NCBI GenBank assembly: GCA_037043455.1
Contig: JAWPHD010003096.1
Coordinates: 164,673-228,672 of the forward strand
Length of the DNA stretch: 64,000 nt
Reading direction: 5' to 3'
Source of the DNA: Cyrtodaria siliqua
Lineage: Eukaryota > Mollusca > Bivalvia > Adapedonta > Hiatellidae
Position numbers and translations under genes: made by a program. This document shows, piece by piece, positions 11,751-23,700 of this stretch. The stretch's first letter is position 1. Each line of letters starts with the position of its first letter. The notes below the pieces were generated by a model. It saw only the letters and a program-made list of their open reading frames with translations. It did not search any database and was not told the DNA's origin.

Positions 11751-11949
11751 ATTCTAATACACCCGCACTATATAACCCAGTTTAAAATATCTCGTTATAT
11801 TGAACGATATATCACTGTAATTTTTGCAACGTTAGGAGAATAAGCATTGCGCATTCCGCATTCCGCATTGTAACGTATGCAACGTTAGGAGAGCAAGCAA
11901 CGCAATGCGAAAGATTTCAGATGTTGTCACATTTTAGGGGTATTAGAAT
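11751..11949. mobile_element. MITE-like insertion with ATTCTAATAC termini
   Basis: Other A copies read 'tataatatataatatatatacctcg' at this point, with no insert. The 199-bp insert starts ATTCTAATACACCC and ends with the near complement GGGGTATTAGAAT. Internally it has a direct repeat 'gcaacgttaggaga' (about 11,827 and 11,880). It abuts the hairpin that follows. Confidence 0.6.
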
Positions 11950-12108
11950 AGAAATAGAACATCGTTTACGGTGAATTATCTATAATATATCACGGTTTGT
12001 CGTTCAATTGTAAACAATAATTTCACGAGCCCGAAATTATTGTTTACAATTGAACTCCAAACCGTGATATATTAAACGATAATTCACAGTAAACGATGTT
12101 CTATTTCT
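11950..12108. mobile_element. 159-bp near-perfect hairpin, probable MITE
   Basis: AGAAATAGAACATCG at the left is matched by CGATGTTCTATTTCT at the right. The symmetry continues through 'aatatatcacggttt' and 'gtaaacaataattt' to a short loop at about 12,030. It is absent from the other A units, so it arrived together with, or next to, the preceding 199-bp insert. Confidence 0.65.
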
Positions 12109-12169
12109 TAAATATATATACCTCGTCATCAGTAGGTTTAGGAACGGTGTACATATGTTGTAAAATGTG

Positions 12170-12400
12170 GCTGTTGTTGGCAGGATAGCTACTTTAATTA
12201 GGCATGTCGGTATTTATTGACATGCACACTAGCGTTTATTTAGTGCTGTGTGGCGGCTATAAGGGCTTTTAAGTAGAATACTGCTTAAGCCGGTGGTAGA
12301 GGGCGTGAGAGGTGTTTCACCTTATATTACCTCTCATGAACTGACTCAATAAAACCGAGTCTGCTACTTTTCTCTCTTGCTTGTGAGTGTTGCTTTCAAA
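12170..12400 (+). repeat. LTR-like segment, A2
   Basis: Contains 'ggctataagggctttt' as a TATA-like element, the GAGAGGT...ACCTCTC hairpin, and AATAAA inside a GACTC/GAGTC hairpin (about 12,340-12,362). A short reading frame starts at 12,377 but is frameshifted in other copies. Confidence 0.35.
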
Positions 12401-13202
12401 GGATCCACTTTAAAGATTTCATTTAAGATTAGAAACTTCAGCCTGACCTCTCCAAGTTCACAGATGAATGCGAAGCTTGTTGAAGATGAGGGTGTCATTA
12501 AAGGTCTAAAATTGGAGCTTCATCGTCAAAGTCAAGGATTAGTGTTTTGCCTAAATATGGCGTGTGCAAGGGACTTCTTCTAGATCGTTCAAGGTAAGAA
12601 GCTGAAACTGTGTATTAAGCGTGTTGAGGGTGAGAGGGTGTCAATAAAGTTCTGCAATTGACCTTCACCATCTAGGTCAAGGTCTGGATTTGAGGTATCA
12701 TTGAGATATCGAAAATACGGATATTCTATGATGGCTTCCATCGACTTACTCTAGTTGAGCTTTGCAACTGTAAATCAGACGAACACGTTTGCTATACAGC
12801 TAACTCAAGCGCTATAGGTGCCCAGTACAGTGATGCTATCGTAGTGGGAATATATGATAGAACGTAACTTCCATGCATATTAAAGTGGAAATGTAACTTG
12901 AGAACAAAACAAAAAAATACCAATATGAAAGATTAGAATCACAGTGGAAGATGTAACATGTATTCCTGTATATTGTAAAAGGTAGCCATTGATGGGAACA
13001 TGTAGACAAAGATATACTTCACACACCATAAGTATGAAACGTGAACTTATCCTCCAAAGAAGGTATAACATGTCACATTCACAGATCACAGTCAATTGAA
13101 AGCGCATATTTGAAACAAATAACAATTACCAGGATATATAGGTATGGGTGTTATGGAAGTTATGGGTGACACCTTAGTACCGCCTTGGAAGGCTTTTGAT
13201 AA

Positions 13203-13312
13203 TGTGTCTTACTCTTACTATCGAATATATTCCTATGGTTCTTTAAAGTGCTAAGAGGATAGGCTCCGATACAAGGAATGCCGGTTAACACTCCCGTCCG
13301 ACGGTCACCACA
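13203..13312 (-). mobile_element. Decayed SINE body fragment
   Basis: 'cttactatcgaatatattcc' followed by 'tatggttctttaaagtgct' and 'cccgtccgacgg' matches the body of the SINE at 60,188-60,513 with substitutions. Head and tail are missing. The same fragment is at 35,570-35,680 inside segment C copy 2, so it predates the duplication. Confidence 0.65.
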
Positions 13313-13386
13313 TTCAACAGATACAGTGTTGACGGTCACCACATTCAACAGATACAGTGTTAGGTAGACATTAATAAAAGGGTATC

Positions 13387-13632
13387 GTATGTACAAGCAA
13401 GGCACACGGATATACGGATAACGTATGTACAAGGAAGGCACAAGGATATACGGATAACGTATGTACAAGCAAGGCACAAGGATATACGGATAACGTATGT
13501 ACAAGCAAGGCACAAGGATATACGGATAACGTATGTACAAGCAAGGCACAAGGATATACGGATAACGTATGTACAAGCAAGGCACAAGGATATACGGATA
13601 ACGTATGTACAAGCAAGGCACAAGGATATACG
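13387..13632 (+). repeat. 36-bp minisatellite, 7 copies
   Basis: Units start at 13,387 and every 36 bp to 13,603, each with 'gtatgtacaagcaaggcaca' followed by 'aggatatacggataac'. The orthologous site in the second C segment has three units (35,753-35,855). All three minus-strand frames are open, which is a by-product of a repeat length divisible by three. Confidence 0.95.
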
Positions 13633-14526
13633 TGCATTTTCATTTAACAAAAAGACAAATAGCAATGGTGGTTTTCTTGAAAACAATGCGGATATAATTA
13701 AGATGTAGATTACAGATGAGATAATAGTTACATGTGCTTTTTATTTGGAATTATTAGAAGATGAAGTGAATATAAGCTAAATTAAAACACAACAAAAATG
13801 TCACACGTGTTAGTATATAAGCGGTATATGCATAAAAAAGAAATTACACAGAGTGTATCAAATATGGATTATACTATGTGTATGGTACAGAGATATAATT
13901 TAAGTGAAGCCTTAAACTTTACAATTCAGTCTTGATACAAAACTGATTTCCAGGTGCGTTTTGGTTTCACCATAACTCGTTTTAGAAGCATTTTCTTTAA
14001 ATTAATGTATTTTTAAATACATGTTAGATGCAGATTGTAATCAGTCAGGCTTCATACTTTCATTTGATATCAATCCACCAGTGATTTACGATAAAAGCTA
14101 AGCTGCATATGTTTAAATTTTATTATCTCCCTTTATGCATATGTTTATCGCGTCTGTTGTCAACCAACAATAAGTGACATATATGGAATATTTTTTTGTA
14201 TTTGAAGTTTCACAAAAAATACCTAACCCATTTTTCTTCAAAAGATTGCCTTCCAGTTTATTAATACATCTCTTTGGTAATTTGTGTTTTAATTTTTTAT
14301 TTTTATTTTTTTATAAGGGTCATTTATTTTAACCGTTGATTGTCAAAATTCGTTCCACTTTGCGCAAGTAATTTCAACTAATCCTTGTTCGGGAGGGTTT
14401 ATGCTTTCCAATGGTATCATAGTTATCCATTTTTAAGGTGGTCCCAACAAATTTTAAAAAAACCGTCTATTGTCACCACGACATTATATGTTACAACCAT
14501 TCTAGTATTATAATAGATCTATACGT

Positions 14527-14744
14527 GTGGAGCGCTGTGGTCTAGTGGTATAGCGTTGGACCCATGATCGAAAAGTCGTGAGCTCGATACCCGCCATTGC
14601 CATTTGCGTGGTGTCCCTGAGCAAGACACTTTATCTGCATTTGCTTAGTACTGGTTCTACCCAGGAAGACATCGAGAGTGATTCAAATAAGTTCATAGAG
14701 ATTTCGTTACAATCGATGTAAAATAAATAAGTTTAAACTAAACT
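14527..14744 (+). mobile_element. Full-length tRNA-derived SINE with target duplication
   Basis: The head 'ggtctagtggtatagcg' is an A box and 'gagctcgatacccgcc' a B-box-like sequence. The body has 'gtccctgagcaagacacttt', a word I associate with V-type SINEs of molluscs. AATAGATCTATACGT (14,512-14,526) and AATAGATATATACGT (14,745-14,759) flank it as a 15-bp target duplication with one mismatch. Confidence 0.8.
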
Positions 14745-15366
14745 AATAGATATATACGTACAGAACCGACATTTTAATTTAATGCTGATTGTTGAATGTT
14801 GATTTGCAAACATAAAACAACTCTTTGATGGGTAATAGCCTGAGAATCTAATGACGATAAAAACGAAACCAAGAAAAGGATATTTAGGTAATAAAACCCA
14901 ATAACGAAAACCGACCATGTTATGTATACAACGGGTTCAAACTATGCAAAACCTTACAAAGAAGCTGTGCGTCTTCGGCACATTATTGAACAATGGCTTC
15001 AAGTTATTCCACTCCACCTACGTATCTGCCATCAGAAACCGTCCATTTGGAGTACTCAATGTCTTAAGAAAGGCACCCAAAAGGACGATTTCTACCAGAC
15101 AGAGCTTTTTGAGTTGTACGAGCTCTGCTAAACGTGCTTAGTCCAAAGCTTCGCATTTAGGGTTTTCGATTTGCATGCCGAAATGAGACGCCTCATTAAC
15201 ATGGCTCAACGTGCAGATGCGTAAACAATTAATGGAGAAAACTTTGTAGTATAACATGTAGGCTAATGTAGGTACAGGCGTTATGTTTCGTTTTAAAGCA
15301 GCCTGAGTTCAGTCTGTGCTGGGATGCAGTTTCGTATTCATATATTTCATCGGATGTGCTCAGATT

Positions 15367-16267
15367 TAAAAAAAAGAGTATGATAATGGAATTTTGGAAA
15401 CGGCCGAGCACGACACATAAGAAATATTGCAGTCTCGGTTTGATTGAGACTGTTCATGAGTGGTAGTGAAATATGCTAGCTACCGCTCACGCCCTCTAGC
15501 CCCGGGTTGAGCAGAACTCAATATTCATAAAATCAACAGCACAAAATTGTAACCATCCCGAAGATGGCATGCATATGGCGGTGGGCATGGAGTTATCCTT
15601 CTTTAACGTATTCCCCATGTCGTACGGCGTATGGTCCCAGTATCTAATAAAATGAAATGCCCCGAAGAGCGAAATAAACATAATGGAATTTAGTTGGGAG
15701 CAGCGGTTATGAAGCCTGCGTATAAAAAGCAGACAACATATCCTATGAGTGGTTAAACAATACTCAGAGCCTTTTATCAGCCGGAGTAGTGGAACCACCG
15801 AATCAAAAATTAAGTAAGAAAACAAAAGAAATTGAAAATGTACCACCGATAACTAACTATAAGTATCGGGCTCAGCGATCTCCAAAGATCGAATGAATAA
15901 CAGTACTGATTGCAAGCGCGTGGAGACGTTTTACTGCCGCCACACTGCACAAGCAACGCCACTGTGCTATAAAAAAAGAGTATGATAATGGATCTTTGGA
16001 AACGGCCGAGCACGACACATACGAAATATTGCAGTCTCGGTTTGATTGTGACTGTTCATGAGTTGTAGTGAAATATGCTAGCTACGGCTCACGCCCTCTA
16101 GCCCCGGGTTGAGCAGAACTCAATATTCATAAAATCAACAGCACAAAATTTTAACCATCCCGAAGATGGCATGCATATGGCGGTGGACATGGAGTTATCC
16201 TTCACGTATTCCCCAGGTCGTACGGCGTATGGTCTTAGTATCTAATAAAATGAAATGCCCCGAAATG
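15367..16267 (+). repeat. Direct repeat of about 300 bp, period 602 bp
   Basis: 'agagtatgataatgg' at 15,375 and 15,977 starts two stretches alike for about 290 bp, through 'gaaacggccgagcacgacac', 'gctcacgccctctagcccc' and 'gtcgtacggcgtatggtc'. The intervening 300 bp (15,665-15,965) is not repeated. It could be a partial tandem duplication; no features of short LTRs are evident. Confidence 0.8.
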
Positions 16268-16431
16268 CCCCGGCTTGTTTTAAATAAATTTTCATTTTGT
16301 TAATCGCGTCCCGTCCAAAATACTACATACATGTAGTCTGCGTCCCGCGTACCACGCCTTTGCGTCCGGAATACTCTGTAAATCAGCCAGAATCCGGCGT
16401 CGGAACATGGGTGGGGGGTGGGGGCTGGTTC

Positions 16432-17627
16432 ATGAAGACTGATGCATATGCTCTGAAAAGTTAAGCGTGATAGAATGTACACACATGATGTTCACTCATT
16501 CAAGCCGAAATAGAAGAAGATTGATTGATTGAACTGGATTTTATAGTCGCACCAACAACAAAGGTCATATGGCGACTTTCCAGCTTCCATTGGTGGAGGA
16601 AGACCCCAGGTGCCCCTCCGGGCAATTTTCGTGCACGGGCGGGCACCTGCGTTGAACCACCGACGTTCCGCAAGCCAGCTGGATAGCTTCCCCACATAAA
16701 GATTCCTAGGTCCCTGAGGGATTGAACCTACAGCGGTGAGGGGCAAGTGATTTCAAGTCAGAGACGTTAACCACTCGGCCACGGACGCCCCTAAATAGAA
16801 GAAGAAGAAGAAGAAGAAGAAGAAGAAGAAGAAGAAGAAGAAGAAGAAGAAGAAGAAGAAGAAGAAGAAGAAGAAGAAGAAGAAGAAGAAGAAGAAAAAG
16901 ATACAGAAGAAAAAGAAGAAGATGATGATGATGATGATGATGATGAAGGGCTAAAAGAGTCTGAACTAGAAGGAACCGCTCACCTTGGGACGTGTGGGAT
17001 TGCTCGTACCCACGGCCCCGATAGTAAGAGTCTCATGCTCTACCAACTAAACGAGTCAGCCGAGCTATGATGCTATCAACATTATTGTTATTGCTGCTTT
17101 TACAAAACAAAAGAGAGTAAAACTAGCCAATCACGGCATACTATAATAGTAGAACTTTTATGAAGCAAAGCAACCAGAAACACAAATAAACGTCAAAACA
17201 GAAGGTCAAATGCGGAGTGGCGAATAATTGAATTGGATAAAAAAATATAAAAAGATCGGATAAGCCACAGCCTCCGGACCTCCATGTCTGTTGTAGTGAT
17301 CACCTAGCTATATAAGTTAACACAACGGTCATACAACGTCTAGAAGCGATTAAGCATTTACATGTAGCAGTTACACATATGTTCTTTCTATTTAACCAGT
17401 TACAAAATATTTTATAGAGAAACATGTTTAAATTCGTCTGAAGTATTATGCTCTCAGTCCGAAGTGTCTAGTGGTTAGGATTCCTGGTTTTCACCAAGGC
17501 GCCCATGGTACAACTCCCGGACCAGAAAATTACTTTTATCAAATCTAGAAATAACATGAAGACTGATGCATGTGCTCTTAAAAGTTCAGCGTGATAGAAT
17601 GTTACAAGTACACAAATGATGCTCACT
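16432..17627 (+). repeat. Repeat unit B3 (internally deleted)
   Basis: Begins with the segment that normally follows tRNA-Glu ('gaagactgatgcatatgctc'). It is interrupted by a SINE (16,521-16,792), then has a GAA and GAT tract (to about 16,945) and a tRNA-Lys-like relic on the minus strand (16,978-17,065). About 300 bp of the body is missing at 17,450, before the tRNA-Glu-like relic (17,458-17,526). Confidence 0.8.
16521..16792 (-). mobile_element. tRNA-Ser-headed SINE with conserved central domain (Meta-SINE-like)
   Basis: Read on the minus strand it starts 'ggggcgtccgtggccgagtgg' in its A-box region, with a TGA anticodon loop (GACTTGAAATC) and a B box (GGTTCAATCC). The body contains 'ggaagctggaaagtcgccat' and a CAATCAATCAA tail. 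The central domain matches the conserved domain I remember from bivalve SINEs. Direct repeats AAATAGAAGAAGA (16,508-16,520 and 16,793-16,805) show insertion into a GAA tract. Confidence 0.85.
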
Positions 17628-18854
17628 AAAAGAAGAAGAAGAAGAAGAAGAAGAAGAAGAAGAAGAAGAAGACGAAGACGAAGAAGAAAAAGAAGAAGAA
17701 GATGAAGACGAAGATGAAGAAGATGAAGAAGAAGAAGAAGAAGAAGAAGAAGAAGAAGAAGAAGAAGAAGACGACGAAGAAGCGCTAAAGTGCAATAAAT
17801 AAATGTAACCTCCCAACGTGGTATGGGTGCCTCCAACCCACAACCCCGTGCCCTACCAACTAAACTAGCTAGTCGAACTATGATTTTATCAACAGAACTC
17901 GTAATGGCTTGAGCGTACAATGTGGCGTTATCAAGTGTAGTCCTTGTTAAAAGTGTGATACGGCATGATTATGTGTCAGGTCTAGCACAGTTTTGAGGTT
18001 TCTGAATCAAACGGTGTCAGAAATAACTTGATGTATGACTGCGTTTACAAAACTAAAGAGAGTAAAACGAGCTAATCACAGCATATTATAATAGTAGAAC
18101 TACCATGAAGCAAAACAACCAGAAAAACAAATAAGCGGCAAAACAGAAGGTCAAATGCGGAGTGGCGTAAAATTGAATTGGATAAGCCACAGCCTCCGGA
18201 CCTACCAATTTATAGATGTGATCAGCTAGCTATATATATTAACAAAACGGTAATGCAACGTCCGCGTGCGATAAAACATTTACATATAGCCTTTAAAAAT
18301 ATGTTCCGTCTCTATAACCGGTTACAATTTATAGAGAAACATGTTCAAATTCGTGCAAAATGTCGCTGCAGGTAACTCTCTCTGTTGACATTAGCCTGTA
18401 TCGATAGAAATTAATGAAAACAAATGAAATCATAAGAGACAATGAAATTTATAAATAAAGACAAGCAATCGCTTATCGTAAAAATAATCAGACTGGTTCT
18501 CATTTTTGAAATGTATCTTGAATTAACGTGCGGATACCAGCGTATGTGTGAAAACGAAACTAGATGTTCGGCACGGAAATGAACGACCGGTATTGATTTT
18601 CGAGTTCATTTAAATAATGGACTGGAATTTAACTGAGGGTTTGAATGGTAATTGTCCGAAGCTGAAATAAGCTCTCACTCCGGTATATCTAGTGGTTAGG
18701 AATCCTGGTTTTCACACAGGCGGCCCTGGTACAACTCTCGGCCTCGAAAATTACTTTTACCAGATCTAGAAATATCATGAAGACTGATGCATATGCTCTG
18801 AAAAGTTGAGCGTGATAGAATGTTACAAGTAAACAAATGATGTTCACTCAAGGT
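17628..18854 (+). repeat. Repeat unit B4
   Basis: GAA tract (to about 17,790), a tRNA-Lys-like relic (17,811-17,878, minus strand) that has lost its anticodon region, the common body, and a tRNA-Glu-like relic (18,679-18,747, plus strand). Confidence 0.85.
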
Positions 18855-20159
18855 GAAGAAAAAGAAGAAGAGAAGAAGAAGAAGACGAAGAAGAAGAAGA
18901 AGAAGAAGAAGAAGAAGAAGAAGAAGAAGAAGAAGAAGAAGAAGAAGAAGAAGAAGAAGAAGAAGAAGAAGAAGAAGAAGAAAAGAAGAAGAAGAAGAAC
19001 AAGAACAAGAAGAAGAAGAACAAGAAGAAGAAGAAAAGAAGACGACAAAGACGACGAAGAAGCGCTAAAGTGTCAGAAATAAATGTAACTGCCCAACGTG
19101 GTATGGGTGCCTCCAACCCACAACCCCGAGATTAAGAACCTCGTGCCCTACCAACTAAACGAGCTAGTTGGGCTATGATTTTATCAACAGAACTCGTAAT
19201 GGCTTGAGCGTACGATGTGGCGTTATCAAGTGTAGTCCTTGTTAAAAGTGTGATACGGCATGACTATGTGTCAGATTTAGCCAAGTTTTTAGGTTTCTGA
19301 ATCAAACGGTGTCCGAAATAACTTGATGTATGACTGCGTTTACAAAACAAAAGAGAGTAAACGAGCCAATCACAGCATATTATAATAGTAGAACTACCAT
19401 GAAGCAAAGCAACCAGAAAAGCAAATAAGCGGCAAAACAGAAGGTCAAATGCGGAGTGGCGTATAATTGAATTGGATAAGCCACAGCCTCCGGACCTCCC
19501 AATTTATAGATGTGATCAGCTAGCTATATATATTAACAAAACGGTAATGCAACGTCCTCGTGCGATTAAACATTTACATATAGCCTTTAAAAATAATTTC
19601 TGTCTCTATAACCGGTTACAATTTATAGAGAAACATGTTTAAATTCGTGTTGCAGTATTATGCAAAATGTCGCTGCAGGTAACTCTCTATGTTGACATTA
19701 GCCTGAATCCATAGTAATTAATGAAAACAAATGAAATCATAAGAGACAAAGAAATTTATAAATAAAGACAAGCAATCGCTTATCGTAAAAATAACCAGTC
19801 TGGTTCTCCTTCTTGAAATGTATCTTGAATTAACGTGAGGATACCAGCGTATGTGTGAAAACGAAACTAGATGTTCGGCACGGAAATGAACGACCGGTAT
19901 TGATTTGCGAGTTCATTTAAATAATGGACTGGAATTTAGATGAGGGTTTGAATGGTAATTGTCCGAAGCTGAAATAAGCTCCTCACTCCCGTATATCTAG
20001 TTGTTAGGATTCCTGGTTTTCACCAAGGCGGCAATGGTACAATTCTCGACCTCGAAAATTACTTTTACCAAAACTAGAAATAACATGAAGACTGATGCAT
20101 ATGCTCTGAAAAGTTCAGCGTGATATAATTTTACAAGTAAACAAATGATGTTCACTCAA
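18855..20159 (+). repeat. Repeat unit B5
   Basis: Long, nearly pure GAA tract (about 18,855-19,062), tRNA-Lys-like relic (19,091-19,173, minus strand), common body and tRNA-Glu-like relic (19,987-20,056, plus strand). Close to B4 and B13 in sequence. Confidence 0.85.
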
Positions 20160-20371
20160 GGCGAAGAAGAAGAAGAGAAGAAGAAGACGACGAAGGTCTA
20201 GCCAAGTTTTGAGGTTTCTGAATCAAACGGTGTCCGAAATAACTTGATGTATGACTGCGTTTACAAAACAAAAGAGAGTTAAACGAGCCAATCACAGCAT
20301 ATTATAATACTAGAACTACCATAAAGCAAAGCAACCAGAAAAGCAAATAAGCGGCAAAACAGAAGGTCAAA
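20160..20371 (+). repeat. Fragment of unit B (B6)
   Basis: A short GAA tract is joined directly to 'ggtctagccaagttttgagg', so the tRNA-Lys relic and the following sequence are deleted. The fragment ends at 'agaaggtcaaatgg', where it joins an A-unit tail. Confidence 0.8.
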
Positions 20372-20785
20372 TGGAACTTCATCGTCAAGGTCAAGGTGAA
20401 GGATTAGTGTTTTGCCTAAATATGGCGTGTGCAAGGAACTTCTTCTTGATCGTTCAAGGTAAGAAGCTGAAACTGTGTATTAAGCGTGTTGAGGATGAGA
20501 GGGTGTCAGTAAAGTTCTGCAATTGACCTTCACCATCTAGATCAAGGTCTGGACTTGAGGTATCATTGAGATATCGAAAATACGGATATTCTACGATGGC
20601 TTCCATCGATTTACTCTAGTTGAGCTTTGCAACTGTAAATCAGACGAACACGTTTGCTATGCAGCTAACTCAAGCACTCTAGGTGCCCAGTACAGTGATG
20701 CTGTCGTACTGGGAATATATTAAGGAGAACGTAACTACTATGCATAGTAATGTGGAAATGTAACTTAAGAACACAAAAAAAAAAT
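20372..20785 (+). repeat. 3' tail fragment of unit A (A3')
   Basis: Starts at 'gaacttcatcgtcaaggtca' and matches only the last 400 bp of A (for example 4,670-5,080). It lies between a broken B and the long-form B7, keeping the usual A-to-long-B junction. The B6/A3' join is a recombination breakpoint within 'ggtcaa'. Confidence 0.85.
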
Positions 20786-23700
20786 AGCAAGAAGAAGAAG
20801 AAAAAGAAAAGGAAAAGGAAGAAGCAGAAGAAGAAAAGGAAGAAGAAGAAGAAGAAGACCTGAAAGTGTCTGAAATAAAGGTAACCGCACAATGTGGGAC
20901 GGGGTGGGCTTGTTCGAACCCGCGACGACAATATTAAGTCTCATGCTCTGCTAATTAATCGAGTCAGCCGAGCTATGATGTTATCAACGGTTCTCATTAG
21001 ATCAGACTACACCAATTACTATCCAATCAGCGAGCATGGAAAAAGTTCCAGGGTAAATTAGGAGCTATTACACAGAATCTCTTAATTTTGATTTGTTGAC
21101 AAGATAAACAAACCAAAATATTTTGCTAAAAAAATAAAATTCCACTTTTGAAGGTTAAATCATACATTTGTGCAATGTATTCATATTTTGTGGCATAATA
21201 AAAACAAGAAGTATATTTTACATTTTCTTTGTGTTTCTACATGCTAGTAGGTGGGTCACTACCATCCAACCCACAGGCAGACGGCGCGTACCCTACCCCG
21301 CCCACACCCTACCCCACTCTACTACCCCCCTCCCTCTGCTCTACTACCCCTTTCCCATCTGTTTCTCTACTACCCCCCATACAAATGTTTTCAATGACAT
21401 ACTGTAAACTGTTTTACTTGGTTTTCCATGTAAAAAAAAAATTGGTCATAGCATCGTCATTTCGATTCGAATCCATCAGGTACATATTATAACAAATAGT
21501 CACAACACTGATTTCTTCAATGTGTACTTTATATCGCATCAGCGAAACGTTAAAGACGTTTGAAAGCAGGTCGACTACGATGTGACCTAAGCAATGAATT
21601 TTCTATGCACATGGTACGGTATTGGGAAATATCTATCTGCGACGACTCCCGCATAAAAATGCAACGTGATCGTTGGAAGAAAACCGTTTAACAACACTCA
21701 CCGGTACAAAGAACTTCCAGGAGTAATCACAGACGCTGCAATCGAGTTCTTTCAGAAACGGTCATTTGTTTACCGTTACGATTCGCCATGTTGAATTAAA
21801 TTACTGGTTTCCTTGTTACCTTTATACTTACGATATGAAGCTGGGTACAAGGCGACCGGAAAAGCGACTGGACCAATCCGGGTGACTTATTTTCAACATG
21901 GCGAATCGTAACGATAAACAAATAACCGTTTGTGAAAGAACTCGATTGCAGCGTCTGTGATTACTAATGGAAGTTCTTCGTACCGCTGAGTGTTATTAAA
22001 CGGTTTTCTTTCAACGATCACGTTGCATTTTTATGCGAGAATCGTCGCAGATAGATATTTCCCAATACCGTACCATGTGCATAGAAAATGCATTGCTTAG
22101 GTCACATCGTAGTCGACCTGCTTTCAAACGTCTTTAACGTTTCGCTGATGCGATATAAAGTACACATTGAAGAAATCAGTGTTGTGACTATTTGTTATAA
22201 TATGTACCTGATGGATTCGAATCGAAATGACGATGCTATGACCAAAAATCCAAGCACAGCAAGGCTTTAAGCGAGGTCTATAGCTGTTTTTATTAAAGAG
22301 TCCAAGACCTTTATATGGTATAAAGAGTATGTATTTTTTATTTTTTTTTATTTTATTTTTACATGGAAAACCAAGTAGAACAGTTTACAGTATGTCATTG
22401 AAAACATTTGTATGGGGGGTAGTAGAGAAACAGATGGGAAGGGGGTAGTAGAGCAGAGGGATGGGGGGGGGGGGGGGGTTATGGTAAAGTGGGGTAGGGT
22501 GTGGACTGTGGACGGGGTAGGGTACGCGCCGTCTGCCTGTGATCCAACCCAAACAGCTTTTGCAAAACATACTCAAGGTATGGTTTGTGTATGTTTTTTT
22601 TATAAAACTAAGATAGGTCTTTCAAAACAAGTCAGCAAATATATAGCTTCTTATTTTAGGGAACCCAGTACAGAGCTTAGAGCTATAATGGACGTCTACT
22701 GAAAATGAATTGGTGTAGTGTGACCATTAATGGCTTGTGCGTACTGTGTGACGTTATCAAGTGTAGTACTTGTTAAAAAGTTTGATACCGCATAAGTATG
22801 TGTCAGGTCTAGAGCCGTTTTGAGGTTTCTAAATGAAACGAAATGAAACGTTATCAGAAATAACTTGTTTGCTGCTTTTACAAAACAAAATAGAGTAAAA
22901 CGAGCCAATCACGGCATACTATAATAGTAGAACTATCATGAAGGACAGCAAACAGAAGAACAAATAAACGGCAAAACAGAAGGTCAAATGCGGAGTGGCG
23001 AATAAGTGAATTGGATAAGCCACAGCCTCCGGACCTCCATATCTGTTATAGGGATCACCTAGCTATATAAGTTAACATAACTGTCATGCAACGTCTACAT
23101 GCGATAAAGCATTTACATATAGCAGTTATACATATATATTTTCCATTTAACCAGTTGCATTTTATAGAGAATTTTGTTTATATTCGTCTTATAGTATTAT
23201 GCAAAATGTCGCAGGAGGTAACTCTCTGTTGACACTAGCCAGAATCCATAACAATTAATGAATACATATAAAATCATAACGAGTCAATGACACTTATAAA
23301 TAAAGACAAGCAATCGTAGGTTATCATAAAAATAACCAGTCTGGTTCCCATTTCTTAACTGTACCGTGACTTACCGTGTGGATACCAGCGTATGTATGAA
23401 AACGAAACTAGATGCTCGGCACGGAAATGAACGACTGGTGTCGATTATGAGTTCGTTTAAATAATGGAATGGAATTTAGCTTAGAATTGGAATGGTAATT
23501 GTCCGAAGCTGAAACGAACTCCTCTCAATCCGATGTGTCTAGTGGTTAAGATTCCTGGTTTTCACCCAGGCGGCCCTGGTACAACTCCTGATCCCGAAAA
23601 TTACTTTTACCATATCTAGATATAACATGAAGACTGATGCATATGCTCTGAAAACATCAGAGTGATAGAATGTTACAAGTACACAAATGATGCTCAATCA

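Larger units (their letters stand above)
9150..12915 (+). repeat. Repeat unit A, copy 2
   Basis: Starts with three GAATCCGGAATAC repeats (about 9,155-9,225) and an (AAT)n tract (about 9,330-9,378). Next come the left TAACGCGTTA cluster (about 9,520-9,755), the core, the right cluster (11,415-11,617), a MITE plus hairpin insertion (11,751-12,108), the LTR-like segment (12,170-12,400) and the AGGTCA-rich tail. No coding sequence supported. Confidence 0.85.
12916..14065 (+). repeat. Segment C, copy 1
   Basis: Shared only with 34,958-36,275. It contains a decayed SINE body (13,203-13,312), a 31-bp sequence twice in tandem (13,300-13,330 and 13,331-13,361), a 36-bp minisatellite (13,387-13,632) and about 430 bp of AT-rich sequence. 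No gene recognised. Confidence 0.75.
14066..16431 (+). other. Segment D: 2.4 kb present once, without recognised genes
   Basis: In copy 2 of segment C the sequence passes from 'ggcttcatactttcat' straight into unit B, while here about 3 kb intervenes. It holds a tRNA-SINE (14,527-14,744) and a 602-bp-period duplication (15,367-16,267). Short overlapping frames at 14,917-15,141 have no recognisable domain. The rest is AT-rich sequence with nothing recognised. Confidence 0.6.

Noticed and set aside
13160..13686. Three overlapping minus-strand frames encoding a 12-residue periodic protein
   Set aside because: They translate a 36-bp minisatellite whose length is divisible by three, so all frames stay open. 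The sister locus has three units.
14917..15141. Two overlapping frames that might be a captured exon
   Set aside because: No recognisable domain, no splice sites that frame it, and two equally open frames over the same stretch.
15367..16267. Short LTR pair around a 300-bp internal region
   Set aside because: The repeats lack TG...CA ends, primer-binding site and target duplication. A partial tandem duplication is simpler.
18837..19116. Open frames rich in Lys/Glu/Arg or Ser/Phe/Leu across GAA tracts (also near 7,888, 17,586, 24,002, 30,137 and 41,376)
   Set aside because: They are translations of trinucleotide microsatellites, open in several frames on both strands, with no flanking coding sequence.
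21168..22702. Several short frames in and around the foldback element
   Set aside because: They run across insertion junctions and inverted arms and disappear in the uninterrupted sister repeats.
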